Shown here piece by piece: positions 1 to 6,313 of a stretch of 9,752 nt of DNA. The stretch is from JBGPYM01 sp041493205. GTDB lineage: Bacteria > Bacteroidota > Ignavibacteria > UBA10030 > UBA6906. The position numbers and the translations under genes were made by a program. Within the stretch, counting starts at the first letter, position 1; every line of letters starts with the position of its first letter. The stretch is from the NCBI GenBank assembly GCA_041493205.1, contig JBGPYM010000109.1, forward strand, positions 1-9,752, read 5' to 3'. The notes under the pieces are model-generated. The model did not search any database. It saw only the letters and a program-made list of their open reading frames with translations, and was not told the origin of the DNA.

Positions 1-47
1 ACGGCATCGCGCTCTTCGAATTCGTGCGGATACTCAAAGGCGGATAA
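1..47 (+). CDS. C-terminal end of an unidentified protein (partial)
   Basis: Frame 3 of the plus strand reads GIALFEFVRILKGG and ends at a TAA at 45-47. The residues look like a normal amphipathic protein C-terminus, and the frame stops five bases before the stop codon of the convergent AlbA_2 gene, as expected for tail-to-tail neighbours. No family can be recognised from 14 residues. Being a chance open frame is a real alternative, because 44 bases without a stop is not rare. Confidence 0.4.
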   Translation, partial: GIALFEFVRILKGG

Positions 48-52
48 CCGGG

Positions 53-730
53 CTACCGCGCCCTGGAGACGTCGTATGCCAGCGTGAAAAAGTCGTTCCG
101 TTCGAGCGTGTGAATCCTCACGACGCCGGCCCGCACCAGGGAAACCAGGATCCGGGAAGCGCGCTGTTCGGAAATATTCACCAGGTGACTGAACTCTTTC
201 GCGGTGATCTTCTCGTGCTGTTCGAGATGCCGGAAGAGCCGTTTTTCGTGTTCCCCTATTTCGATGTTCATCGGCGGAGAATCCGGCCGCTCGTCCCGCA
301 GAATCTTCACCACCTCCCGGCTCGCCATCATCGTCTTGTCGTTCACCCGGATGAACACCTTGGTTTCGTCTTCGCTCTGCGTGTGGCCGTTGCTTGCGCC
401 CGTGAAGTAGTGCGGTTTGTCGCTGCTCTCTTCGACGTACGCGACGATCACATCCTTGCCGTCGAAGGCCACGATGTCGATTTCCGGCTCGATCTCGGGA
501 AGGCAGAAGTCCGTTGCCGCCTGCGTGATCAGATCCACTTCGCTTTTTTCGCTCTCCACGCCCACGATCGAACCATCGTCGTCCACGCCGAAGAGGATGT
601 GCCCCCCTTTCGTGTTCGCGAACGCCACAAGTGCGCGGGCAATTTTTTCCGGCGTCGTGACCTTGCGCTTGAATTCGATTTCGAATCCCTCGCCCTGATC
701 AATCAGTCGATTGACGTCCTTATAATCCAT
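53..730 (-). CDS. AlbA_2 (Schlafen AAA_4-like) domain protein with C-terminal winged helix; putative regulator
   Basis: Predicted protein of 225 residues. Residues about 10-140 match the AlbA_2 / 'divergent AAA_4' fold: the entry motif GEGFEIEFKRK (14-23), then the helix and strand around ALVAFANTKGGHILFGVDDDG (33-53), and the segment ending in VFIRVNDKTMMAS (125-137). This family is commonly annotated as a putative DNA-binding transcriptional regulator; its biochemical role is not established. Residues about 158-218 look like a winged helix-turn-helix (ITAKEFSHLVNISEQRASRILVSLVRAGVVRI), which supports nucleic-acid binding. The ATG at 728-730 is preferred over an upstream in-frame ATG at 790 because it has AAGGGGAG at 735-742 in correct position, and the extra 20 residues are basic low-complexity sequence overlapping the preceding gene. 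The start overlaps the end of the glycosyltransferase gene by 11 bases, so translation is probably coupled. It is the last gene of the rel operon and converges on a plus-strand gene. Its DNA target is unknown. Confidence 0.8.
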   Translation of the reverse strand: MDYKDVNRLIDQGEGFEIEFKRKVTTPEKIARALVAFANTKGGHILFGVDDDGSIVGVESEKSEVDLITQAATDFCLPEIEPEIDIVAFDGKDVIVAYVEESSDKPHYFTGASNGHTQSEDETKVFIRVNDKTMMASREVVKILRDERPDSPPMNIEIGEHEKRLFRHLEQHEKITAKEFSHLVNISEQRASRILVSLVRAGVVRIHTLERNDFFTLAYDVSRAR

Positions 731-1535
731 CTGGCTCCCCTTCTTCGGTCTCCGTGGTGTCCGCGGGCGGAATTCCGGTCGTATCCGCAAGTGAAATGAC
801 GGCCGTTGCCGCTGTCGTGTCCGCCGCGGTCACGCCCCCGCCGTGTACCATATTCCGTGCCGCCATCCGTTGCAGCACGATCGCCTTGCGACGAAGGATG
901 TAACGGCTCTCCTCGTCGGGCCGGTGGCGCAGCGGACTGGGAATTGCGGCGGCGAGCCGCGTGGCCTCATCCAGCGTCAGGTCGGCGGCGCTTTTGCCGA
1001 AATAGGCCCGGGAGGCCGCCTCAATCCCGAATATCCCGCGACCCCATTCTACGATGTTGAGATAAATCTCAAGGATCCTGTTCTTGGTCAGCGTCCGCTC
1101 CATCAGCAGAGTGATGACAAGCTCCTTGATTTTCCTGACGGGATCCTTCGAGGTCGAGAGAAAGAGATTCTTCGCGAGCTGCTGCGTGATGGTGCTCGCC
1201 CCGCGGGCGGCGCGACCCTCCTGAATATTCTTCTCGATCGACTCCTGCACCTCGAACCAGTCGACTCCTCCGTGCGTGTAAAAGGTGCCGTCTTCGGCCA
1301 CGACGATGGCATCAATCACGTGGCGCGGAATCCGGGTCAGAGGAATCCATCGCTGCAGGATGCTGATCCGTGTTCCGGAGTCCTCCGCTTCCTGGAGCCT
1401 CTGACGCATGAGCGCGGTTTCCGACGGGTTTTCCGTCCGGAGCTTCATGATCGCGCCGACAGGGATGGTCGCGGCTTCGGCAACGAGGACCACGCAAAGA
1501 AGGATCAGTCCCGTTCTGATTTTGTGGGTCCTCAC
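720..1535 (-). CDS. mtgA: Monofunctional peptidoglycan glycosyltransferase (GT51)
   Basis: Polymerises lipid II into glycan strands at the outer face of the inner membrane. From the GTG at 1533-1535 the product is 271 residues. A basic N-terminus (VRTHKIR) precedes one transmembrane anchor (about 8-31). GT51 motifs follow in order: AEDGTFYTHGG with catalytic Glu81, RGASTITQQLAKN (about 111-123), RKIKE with the second acidic residue (134-138), EIYLNIVEWGRGIFG (about 156-170) and LAAAIPSP (about 194-201). There is no transpeptidase domain, so this is the stand-alone form. The C-terminus carries an unusual Thr/Asp-rich tail with three ADTT units and an acidic end. The start is uncertain. The frame is open to an ATG at 1637 (305 residues) with a plausible GAAGGG upstream, but that would overlap ruvX by 59 bases and add a Cys/Trp-rich stretch before the anchor. 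The GTG lacks a good ribosome site. The gene lies between ruvX and the AlbA_2 gene in the rel operon. Confidence 0.88.
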   Translation of the reverse strand: MRTHKIRTGLILLCVVLVAEAATIPVGAIMKLRTENPSETALMRQRLQEAEDSGTRISILQRWIPLTRIPRHVIDAIVVAEDGTFYTHGGVDWFEVQESIEKNIQEGRAARGASTITQQLAKNLFLSTSKDPVRKIKELVITLLMERTLTKNRILEIYLNIVEWGRGIFGIEAASRAYFGKSAADLTLDEATRLAAAIPSPLRHRPDEESRYILRRKAIVLQRMAARNMVHGGGVTAADTTAATAVISLADTTGIPPADTTETEEGEPDGL

Positions 1536-1578
1536 CCAGCACAGGAGCCGGTTGGGCGGTCGCGCGGCCGGACTCTCT

Positions 1579-2010
1579 TCAGCGTTGATGAGCGTTCTCC
1601 AGATAATCCTGCAGCAGAAGGCGGGCGGCCATTTCATCCACCCGGCCCTTCTGCCGGCGCTGCTTTTTCTTCATTCCTCCGTCGATAAACGCCTGGCGGG
1701 CATTGACCGACGTAAAACTCTCGTCCCACGTGTCAACCGGGACATCCACTGCACCGCTCAGAGCATCGATGAAGCGACCGACTTCCTCGGCCTTTCCCCC
1801 GCGACCGCCGTCGGGGGCGTACGGCATGCCGACGACGACCAGGACCACTTGCTCTTCCCGGACCCTGCCCGCAATCGCGGCAACGAGACCCGGCCCGTTC
1901 GCCATCGTCCCCGCGCCGCTTGCGAGTACGCGCAGCGGATCGCTCAGGGCGATGCCCACCCGAACGGACCCGTAGTCGATCCCAAGAACCCTGCCCGGTT
2001 CATCGCCCAC
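1579..2010 (-). CDS. ruvX: RuvX/YqgF family nuclease (putative Holliday junction resolvase, 16S rRNA maturation)
   Basis: Protein of 143 residues, the usual length for YqgF/RuvX, an RNase H-fold nuclease. Members have been linked to 5' processing of pre-16S rRNA and to Holliday-junction cleavage; which applies here cannot be told from sequence. The three acidic active-site positions are visible: Asp12 in LGIDYGSVRVGIALSD, Glu97 in DESFTS and Asp125 in GRVDEMAAR. The strand VVLVVVGMPYAPDGGRG (55-71) is the typical GxP loop. The GTG at 2008-2010 is the start: GAGGAG at 2017-2022 sits six bases upstream and is formed by the last two Glu codons of rel. The rel stop and this start are three bases apart, so the two are probably co-translated. 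Confidence 0.93.
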   Translation of the reverse strand: MGDEPGRVLGIDYGSVRVGIALSDPLRVLASGAGTMANGPGLVAAIAGRVREEQVVLVVVGMPYAPDGGRGGKAEEVGRFIDALSGAVDVPVDTWDESFTSVNARQAFIDGGMKKKQRRQKGRVDEMAARLLLQDYLENAHQR

Positions 2011-2013
2011 GCA

Positions 2014-4200
2014 TCACTCCTCGAACCGGTCGGCGCGCTTGACCCCTTTCACCTTCCGCAGCCGCTCCAGGATCCGCTGGAGGTGGTCCGTGTTTCTTAC
2101 GTAGAGAATGAACGTTCCTTCGAACAGGGAATCGTGCGAGTCGATGTTGACGCTCCGGATATTCGTATCCATGGTCGTGGAGATCGCATGCGTGACGTCG
2201 TTGAGGAGGCCGGGCCGGTCGTCTCCCGACGTCTTCACGCCCGCCGCAAACATGGTCGTGTCGCCCGCAGGCCAGTTGACCTCCACGATGCGCTCGCTTT
2301 GCATCTGCAGCATCAGGCGAATGTTTTTGCACGAGCGCCGGTGAATCTTTACTCCCTCGCCTGTCGTCACGAACCCGACCACTTCGTCGCCCGGGATAGG
2401 GTGGCAGCATTTCGCATAGCTGTGCATGAAATTATCTTCGGTGCCGTTGAGGACAATCCCCGTCGCGATGCCGCGCGCGGAGGAGATAAACCTCGTGAAC
2501 AGCCCGTCGATCTTTCCCTCTTCCGTCACGACTGCCGACGGATGCTTCTGCTCTTCCACGATCATGGCGATGATCTCGTCCGGGTCGATCTTGCCCTGCC
2601 GGATCCCGAGATAGAACGCGGCCACGCTCTCCAGCTTCTGGTTGCGCAGGAACTTTTCCAGGTCGTCGTCGTTGAGCGCGATCCGGGCCTTCTTCACCCG
2701 TTTCTCCCAGACATCCTTTCCCTCGTCGATCGCCTTCCGCTGTTCTTCCTTGATCCACCGGCGGATGTTGGATTTTGCCTTGTGCGTGACGGCAAACTTT
2801 TCCCAGTCGGCGTTCGGGGTCTGGTTTTTCGACGTGAGGATCTCGACCTGGTCACCGCTCTGCAGCGGCGCGTCGAGCGGGACGATCCGGCCGTTCACCT
2901 TGGCGGCGAGGCAATGATCCCCCACCTTGGAATGGATTTCGTATGCGAAGTCGACGGGCGTGGACCCCTTCGGGAGGATTTTCAGCTCGCCCTTCGGCGT
3001 GAAAACGTAGATCTCGTCCTGGTACAGGTTGAGCTTGAAGCTCTCCATCAACTGCTGGGTGGGCACCTGCCCCTCGGCGGCGGTTTCGAAAATCTCCCGC
3101 ACCCAGTTCACCCAGTTGTGCAGCTCCTCGTCGATGGCGGCGGAGCTCTCCTTGTACATCCAGTGGGCCGCGACCCCCTTTTCGGCCACTTCATGCATGG
3201 CCCGTGTGCGGATCTGGACCTCGACCATTTTCCCTTCGGGGCCGACGACGGTCGTGTGAATCGACTGGTATCCGTTCTTTTTCGGTACGGAAATGTAATT
3301 CTTGAAGCGCTCGGGGTTGGGGATGTAGATGTCGGAAATCAGGCCGTACACGCGGAAGCAGTCGTTGTTGTCTTCGGTCTCGAGGATGATCCGGACGGCG
3401 AAGAGGTCGTAGATCTCATCCAGCGGCTTGTTCCTCTTGATCATCTTGTTATAGATGCTGTAGAGGTGTTTCGGCCTGCCGGAGATCTCGAATTTGAATC
3501 CTTCGTCCTTGAGCCGCTGTTCGATCGGCACGGCGAATTTCTTGATGTAGTGCTCCCGTTCCCTCCGCCGCGATTTGAGGTCCCGTGCGACCGTGTCGTA
3601 CGATTCGCGGTACATGTACTTGAACGCCTGGTCTTCGAGCTCCCATTTGATGTTGGCAAGTCCGAAGCGGTGTGCGAACGGCGCGTAGATATCGAGCGTT
3701 TCGCGCGCCATGCGCTTCTGCTTGTCGAGCGGAAGATACTCCAGGGTGCGCATGTTATGCAGGCGGTCGGCAAACTTCACCAGCATGACCCTGATGTCGT
3801 TGACCATGGAGAGGAGCATTTTCCGGTAGCTCTCGGCCTGCGTGACGTCGTGGCTCTTGAAGATGTCCGAGATTTTCGTGGCGCCGTCGACGATGCCGGC
3901 GATGGTGTCGCCGAATTCTTCGCGGATGTCCTTGATCGTATACTCGGTGTCCTCGGCGACGTCGTGCATCAGGGCCGCTGCGACGGACACATCATCCAGG
4001 GGGATCTCCTTGGCGACGATCTTGGCCACCTCGTACGGGTGGTCGAAGAATGGCTCCCCGGATGCGCGCAGGTCGTGCCGGTGCGCGTTGAACCCGAACT
4101 CGAATGCCCTCCGGATCAGGTTCTCGTCCACCCTGGGAAGGTTCTTCTCGCAGACGAGCAGAAGGTCTTCCAGCTTCTTTTTGTACTTGAGATTTGTCAC
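2014..4200 (-). CDS. rel: Bifunctional (p)ppGpp synthetase/hydrolase (RelA/SpoT family, Rel)
   Basis: Cytosolic stringent-response enzyme of 728 residues that makes (p)ppGpp from ATP and GDP/GTP and hydrolyses it. The HD hydrolase domain looks intact: HPYEVA (His54), HDVAEDT (His79-Asp80, Glu83-Asp84) and ADRLHNMRT (Asp145). The synthetase domain shows KHLYSIYNKM, DLFAVRI with Asp265, NGYQSIHTT and VEVQIRT with Glu327. A TGS domain follows at about 396-455, then a Cys-Cys motif region (AKCCHPIPGD, Cys598-Cys599; HRRSC) and a C-terminal ACT domain at about 651-726. The motif separating bifunctional Rel/SpoT (RxKD) from monofunctional RelA (ExDD) reads RFKN (298-301), so it is of the bifunctional type but with Asn for Asp. 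The start chosen is GTG at 4198-4200 because AGAGGGGAG lies at 4204-4212. An in-frame ATG at 4251 would add 17 residues but has no well-placed ribosome site. First gene of an operon with ruvX, mtgA and an AlbA_2 gene. Confidence 0.96.
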   Translation of the reverse strand: MTNLKYKKKLEDLLLVCEKNLPRVDENLIRRAFEFGFNAHRHDLRASGEPFFDHPYEVAKIVAKEIPLDDVSVAAALMHDVAEDTEYTIKDIREEFGDTIAGIVDGATKISDIFKSHDVTQAESYRKMLLSMVNDIRVMLVKFADRLHNMRTLEYLPLDKQKRMARETLDIYAPFAHRFGLANIKWELEDQAFKYMYRESYDTVARDLKSRRREREHYIKKFAVPIEQRLKDEGFKFEISGRPKHLYSIYNKMIKRNKPLDEIYDLFAVRIILETEDNNDCFRVYGLISDIYIPNPERFKNYISVPKKNGYQSIHTTVVGPEGKMVEVQIRTRAMHEVAEKGVAAHWMYKESSAAIDEELHNWVNWVREIFETAAEGQVPTQQLMESFKLNLYQDEIYVFTPKGELKILPKGSTPVDFAYEIHSKVGDHCLAAKVNGRIVPLDAPLQSGDQVEILTSKNQTPNADWEKFAVTHKAKSNIRRWIKEEQRKAIDEGKDVWEKRVKKARIALNDDDLEKFLRNQKLESVAAFYLGIRQGKIDPDEIIAMIVEEQKHPSAVVTEEGKIDGLFTRFISSARGIATGIVLNGTEDNFMHSYAKCCHPIPGDEVVGFVTTGEGVKIHRRSCKNIRLMLQMQSERIVEVNWPAGDTTMFAAGVKTSGDDRPGLLNDVTHAISTTMDTNIRSVNIDSHDSLFEGTFILYVRNTDHLQRILERLRKVKGVKRADRFEE

Positions 4201-4203
4201 GTA

Positions 4204-4212
4204 CTCCCCTCT
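4204..4212 (-). promoter_or_regulatory. Ribosome binding site deciding the rel GTG start
   Basis: On the minus strand AGAGGGGAG ends three bases before the GTG at 4198-4200; counted from GAGGGG the spacing is five bases. This favours the GTG over the in-frame ATG at 4249-4251, whose nearest GGAG-like sequence is about 17 bases away. Confidence 0.65.
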
Positions 4213-4278
4213 ATTCCAACGACTTCCGGACGCGGCGCGTTCCGTACGCATGCCGGAGCGAGGCGTATCTCCTTCAAA

Positions 4279-4307
4279 AATATATCCGCTGAGCGGGGGA
4301 ATGTCAA
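4279..4307 (-). promoter_or_regulatory. Strong promoter of the rel operon
   Basis: On the minus strand TTGACA (4302-4307) is followed by a 17-base spacer and TATATT (4279-4284), a near-consensus sigma-70-type promoter. It begins 21 bases beyond the upp stop and reads towards rel. Transcription would start near 4272, giving a leader of about 70 bases to the GTG. The same stretch also contains TATTTTTG, which fits the TAnnTTTG -7 element known from Bacteroidota, so either housekeeping sigma type might use it. The site implies rel-ruvX-mtgA-albA_2 can be transcribed independently of der and upp. Confidence 0.7.
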
Positions 4308-4328
4308 GGAGAGGGTGAGATGAGGCTC

Positions 4329-4955
4329 CTACTCCGTGCCGAAAATGCGGTCTCCCGCATCCCCCAGGCCGGGGAGGATATAACCGCGGTTATTCAGCCG
4401 CCGGTCGAGGACGCAGGAGAATATCTTGACGTCCGGATGATCGGCGGTAACCCGGCGTACGCCGGCGGGCGCTGCAAGCAGTGTCACAAATCTGATCCGG
4501 GCGGCCCCCTTCTTCTTCAGGAATGTGAGTGCGGCGCTGCCGCTCCCGCCGGTGGCAAGCATCGGATCGAGGAGAATGACCAGGCTCCTTCCGAGTGACC
4601 GGGGGAACTTCGAGTAGTAGTCGACCGGCTGAAGCGTCTGTTCGTTCCGGTACAAGCCGACGTGCCCCACGCGCGCTTCGGGAAGGAGGTCGAGAAATCC
4701 ATCCACGAGCCCGAGCCCGGCGCGGAGGACCGGCACAATGACGATGTCATCGGCGAGCATATACCCCGTGGTCGTTTCGAGCGGCGTGCGCACGCGCCCC
4801 GTTTTCAGCTTCAGATCGTGGGTCACCTCGAACGCCATGATGGACGCGATGCGGCGGAGCGTCGAGCGGAACAGGTGGTTGTCCGTCCCCCTGTCGCGCA
4901 GGATCGTCAGGTCCCTCTTGATGAGCGGGTGGCGGATGACGGTCAGATTTTTCAT
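4329..4955 (-). CDS. upp: Uracil phosphoribosyltransferase
   Basis: Converts uracil and PRPP to UMP and diphosphate in pyrimidine salvage (cytosol). The 208-residue product has the standard length and motifs: RHPLIKRDLTILRD at the N-terminus (8-21), PVLRAGLGLVDG (75-86), the PRPP-binding loop LLDPMLATGGS (128-138) and the uracil-binding C-terminus GYILPGLGDAGDRIFGTE (191-208). The frame stays open upstream to 5381, but that part overlaps the reductase gene; the ATG at 4953-4955 gives the family N-terminus. The start is two bases after the reductase stop, so it is the last gene of the der-reductase-upp transcript. Confidence 0.97.
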   Translation of the reverse strand: MKNLTVIRHPLIKRDLTILRDRGTDNHLFRSTLRRIASIMAFEVTHDLKLKTGRVRTPLETTTGYMLADDIVIVPVLRAGLGLVDGFLDLLPEARVGHVGLYRNEQTLQPVDYYSKFPRSLGRSLVILLDPMLATGGSGSAALTFLKKKGAARIRFVTLLAAPAGVRRVTADHPDVKIFSCVLDRRLNNRGYILPGLGDAGDRIFGTE

Positions 4956-4957
4956 GG

Positions 4958-6310
4958 TCAGAGTTTCTTCCGGAGAGCGTTGGCGGCCACGATCAGCGGA
5001 TCCCAGAGGGGGGTGAACGGCGGGGAATACGCGAGATCCCATTGCTGCATGTCGTCGACCGTGACCTTCTGCTGAATCGCGACCGCAAGGGTATTTGCCC
5101 GGAGGACGGCTCCTTCCGGACCGAACACGTTTGCCCCCAGGAGCCGGCGCGTGCCCCTGTCGGCGATCGCGGTGACCGTCACCTGCTGTGCACCCGGCAT
5201 GACGGCGACGCGGGACCATGCGGTGATCGATTCCGTCACGGGGTCGAGGCCTGCGGCGCGGGCTTCCTCCGCGCTTGCGCCGACGTTTGCCACTTCCAGT
5301 CCGAACACGCGGACGGCAATCGCACGAATCGCTCCACGGAAGACGGCGTTCCCGCCCGCGGCATTCGTCCCGGCGGTCCACCCGGCCTTGCTTGCAACTG
5401 TGGCGAGCGGAAGATAGACCTGCTTACCGGTGACGATGCTCTTGACTTCACAGCAATCGCCGGCAGCGAAGACGTTGTCGGCGGAGGTCTGCTGCCGTTG
5501 ATCGGTGAGAATGCCGCCCGACGTCCCGAGGCGCAGGCCCGCCTTTCTCGCCAGCACCGTGTCGGGTTCGACCCCGATCGCAATAATCACGAGGTCCGCT
5601 TCAAACGAGCCCTGACCGGTGACAACATGCGTGACACGCTGGTCTTTCCCCGTTACGAACCCCTCGGTGATCGCCTGTCCTATGAAAGTCACGCCGTGCC
5701 GCTCAAGCTCCTCGCGTACTTTTTCCCGCGTCTCCCGTTCCAACCCCTTCATCGGGAGACTTTGATTGTGGAGGAGCGTGATGTCGAGTCCGCAGGCTCG
5801 GAGGGTATCGCACATTTCCATGCCGATATAGCCGCCCCCGATGATCACGGCCGTCCGGGGTTTCGCTTCGTCGATGTATTTCCGGAGCGCGTGTCCCTCG
5901 TCGAGGGTTTTTATCCTGAACACATTCCTGAGGCGTTCCCCGTCGAGCCCGAGCGAACGCGGGCGGGAGCCTGTGGCGATGATCAGGCGGTCGTACCCTT
6001 CGTCTTCCACGGCTCCGGTACGGAGGTTTCGCACCGCAAGCGACCGGCGTTGGAGCTGGATTTCTTCCACCCGGTGGAGGATGCGCGCGTCGACACGTTT
6101 TTTCGTCCGCAACCCTTCCGGCGTGTAGGAGATCAGCCCCTCGGGCGCGACCTCCCCGGCGATGTAGTATGGAATTTCACAGATGCCGTACGACACCGCG
6201 TCGCCCTGCTCGAACAGGACGACGTCGGCGTCCGAAGTGGTGCGGGCCGCCTTGCTTGCCGCGCTCGGTCCCGCGGCCAGGCCCCCGATGACCAGGATGC
6301 GCCGTGCCAT
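4958..6310 (-). CDS. FAD-dependent pyridine nucleotide-disulfide oxidoreductase, CoA-disulfide reductase-like
   Basis: Protein of 450 residues with the single-cysteine reductase architecture. The FAD-binding motif VIGGLAAGPSAASKAAR (7-23) is followed by redox cysteine Cys44 in SYGICEIPYYIAGE, IATGSRP (111-117), the NAD(P)H-binding IIGGGYIGME (156-165), the FAD motif FAAGDCCE (281-288) and a dimerisation domain ending in YSPPFTPLWDPLIVAANAL. These features match CoA-disulfide reductase, NADH oxidase and NAD(P)H:sulfur oxidoreductase relatives, which cannot be separated by sequence alone. There is no C-terminal rhodanese domain. The second Rossmann strand ends in LLHN rather than an acidic residue, which may allow NADPH (inference). 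Glu follows the active cysteine where Gly or Ala is more usual. The gene starts three bases after the der stop and ends two bases before upp, so it is co-transcribed with both; a redox or thiol-homeostasis role is likely. Confidence 0.9.
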   Translation of the reverse strand: MARRILVIGGLAAGPSAASKAARTTSDADVVLFEQGDAVSYGICEIPYYIAGEVAPEGLISYTPEGLRTKKRVDARILHRVEEIQLQRRSLAVRNLRTGAVEDEGYDRLIIATGSRPRSLGLDGERLRNVFRIKTLDEGHALRKYIDEAKPRTAVIIGGGYIGMEMCDTLRACGLDITLLHNQSLPMKGLERETREKVREELERHGVTFIGQAITEGFVTGKDQRVTHVVTGQGSFEADLVIIAIGVEPDTVLARKAGLRLGTSGGILTDQRQQTSADNVFAAGDCCEVKSIVTGKQVYLPLATVASKAGWTAGTNAAGGNAVFRGAIRAIAVRVFGLEVANVGASAEEARAAGLDPVTESITAWSRVAVMPGAQQVTVTAIADRGTRRLLGANVFGPEGAVLRANTLAVAIQQKVTVDDMQQWDLAYSPPFTPLWDPLIVAANALRKKL

Positions 6311-6313
6311 CGG

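Noticed and set aside
110..799. A 229-codon plus-strand frame over the AlbA_2 gene
   Set aside because: Composition is typical of an antisense shadow (His, Arg, Val, Phe-rich), and the minus strand has a domain-bearing protein with a good ribosome site.
1408..4323. A 971-codon open frame on the plus strand, opposite rel and ruvX
   Set aside because: Opposite rel and ruvX (1579-4251) it is codon-aligned with both genes on the other strand, which share one frame. Its stops there could only arise from TTA, CTA or TCA codons in those genes, which GC-rich codon use avoids. Its translation is His/Asp/Val/Arg-rich with no recognisable domain, while the opposite strand has clear families.
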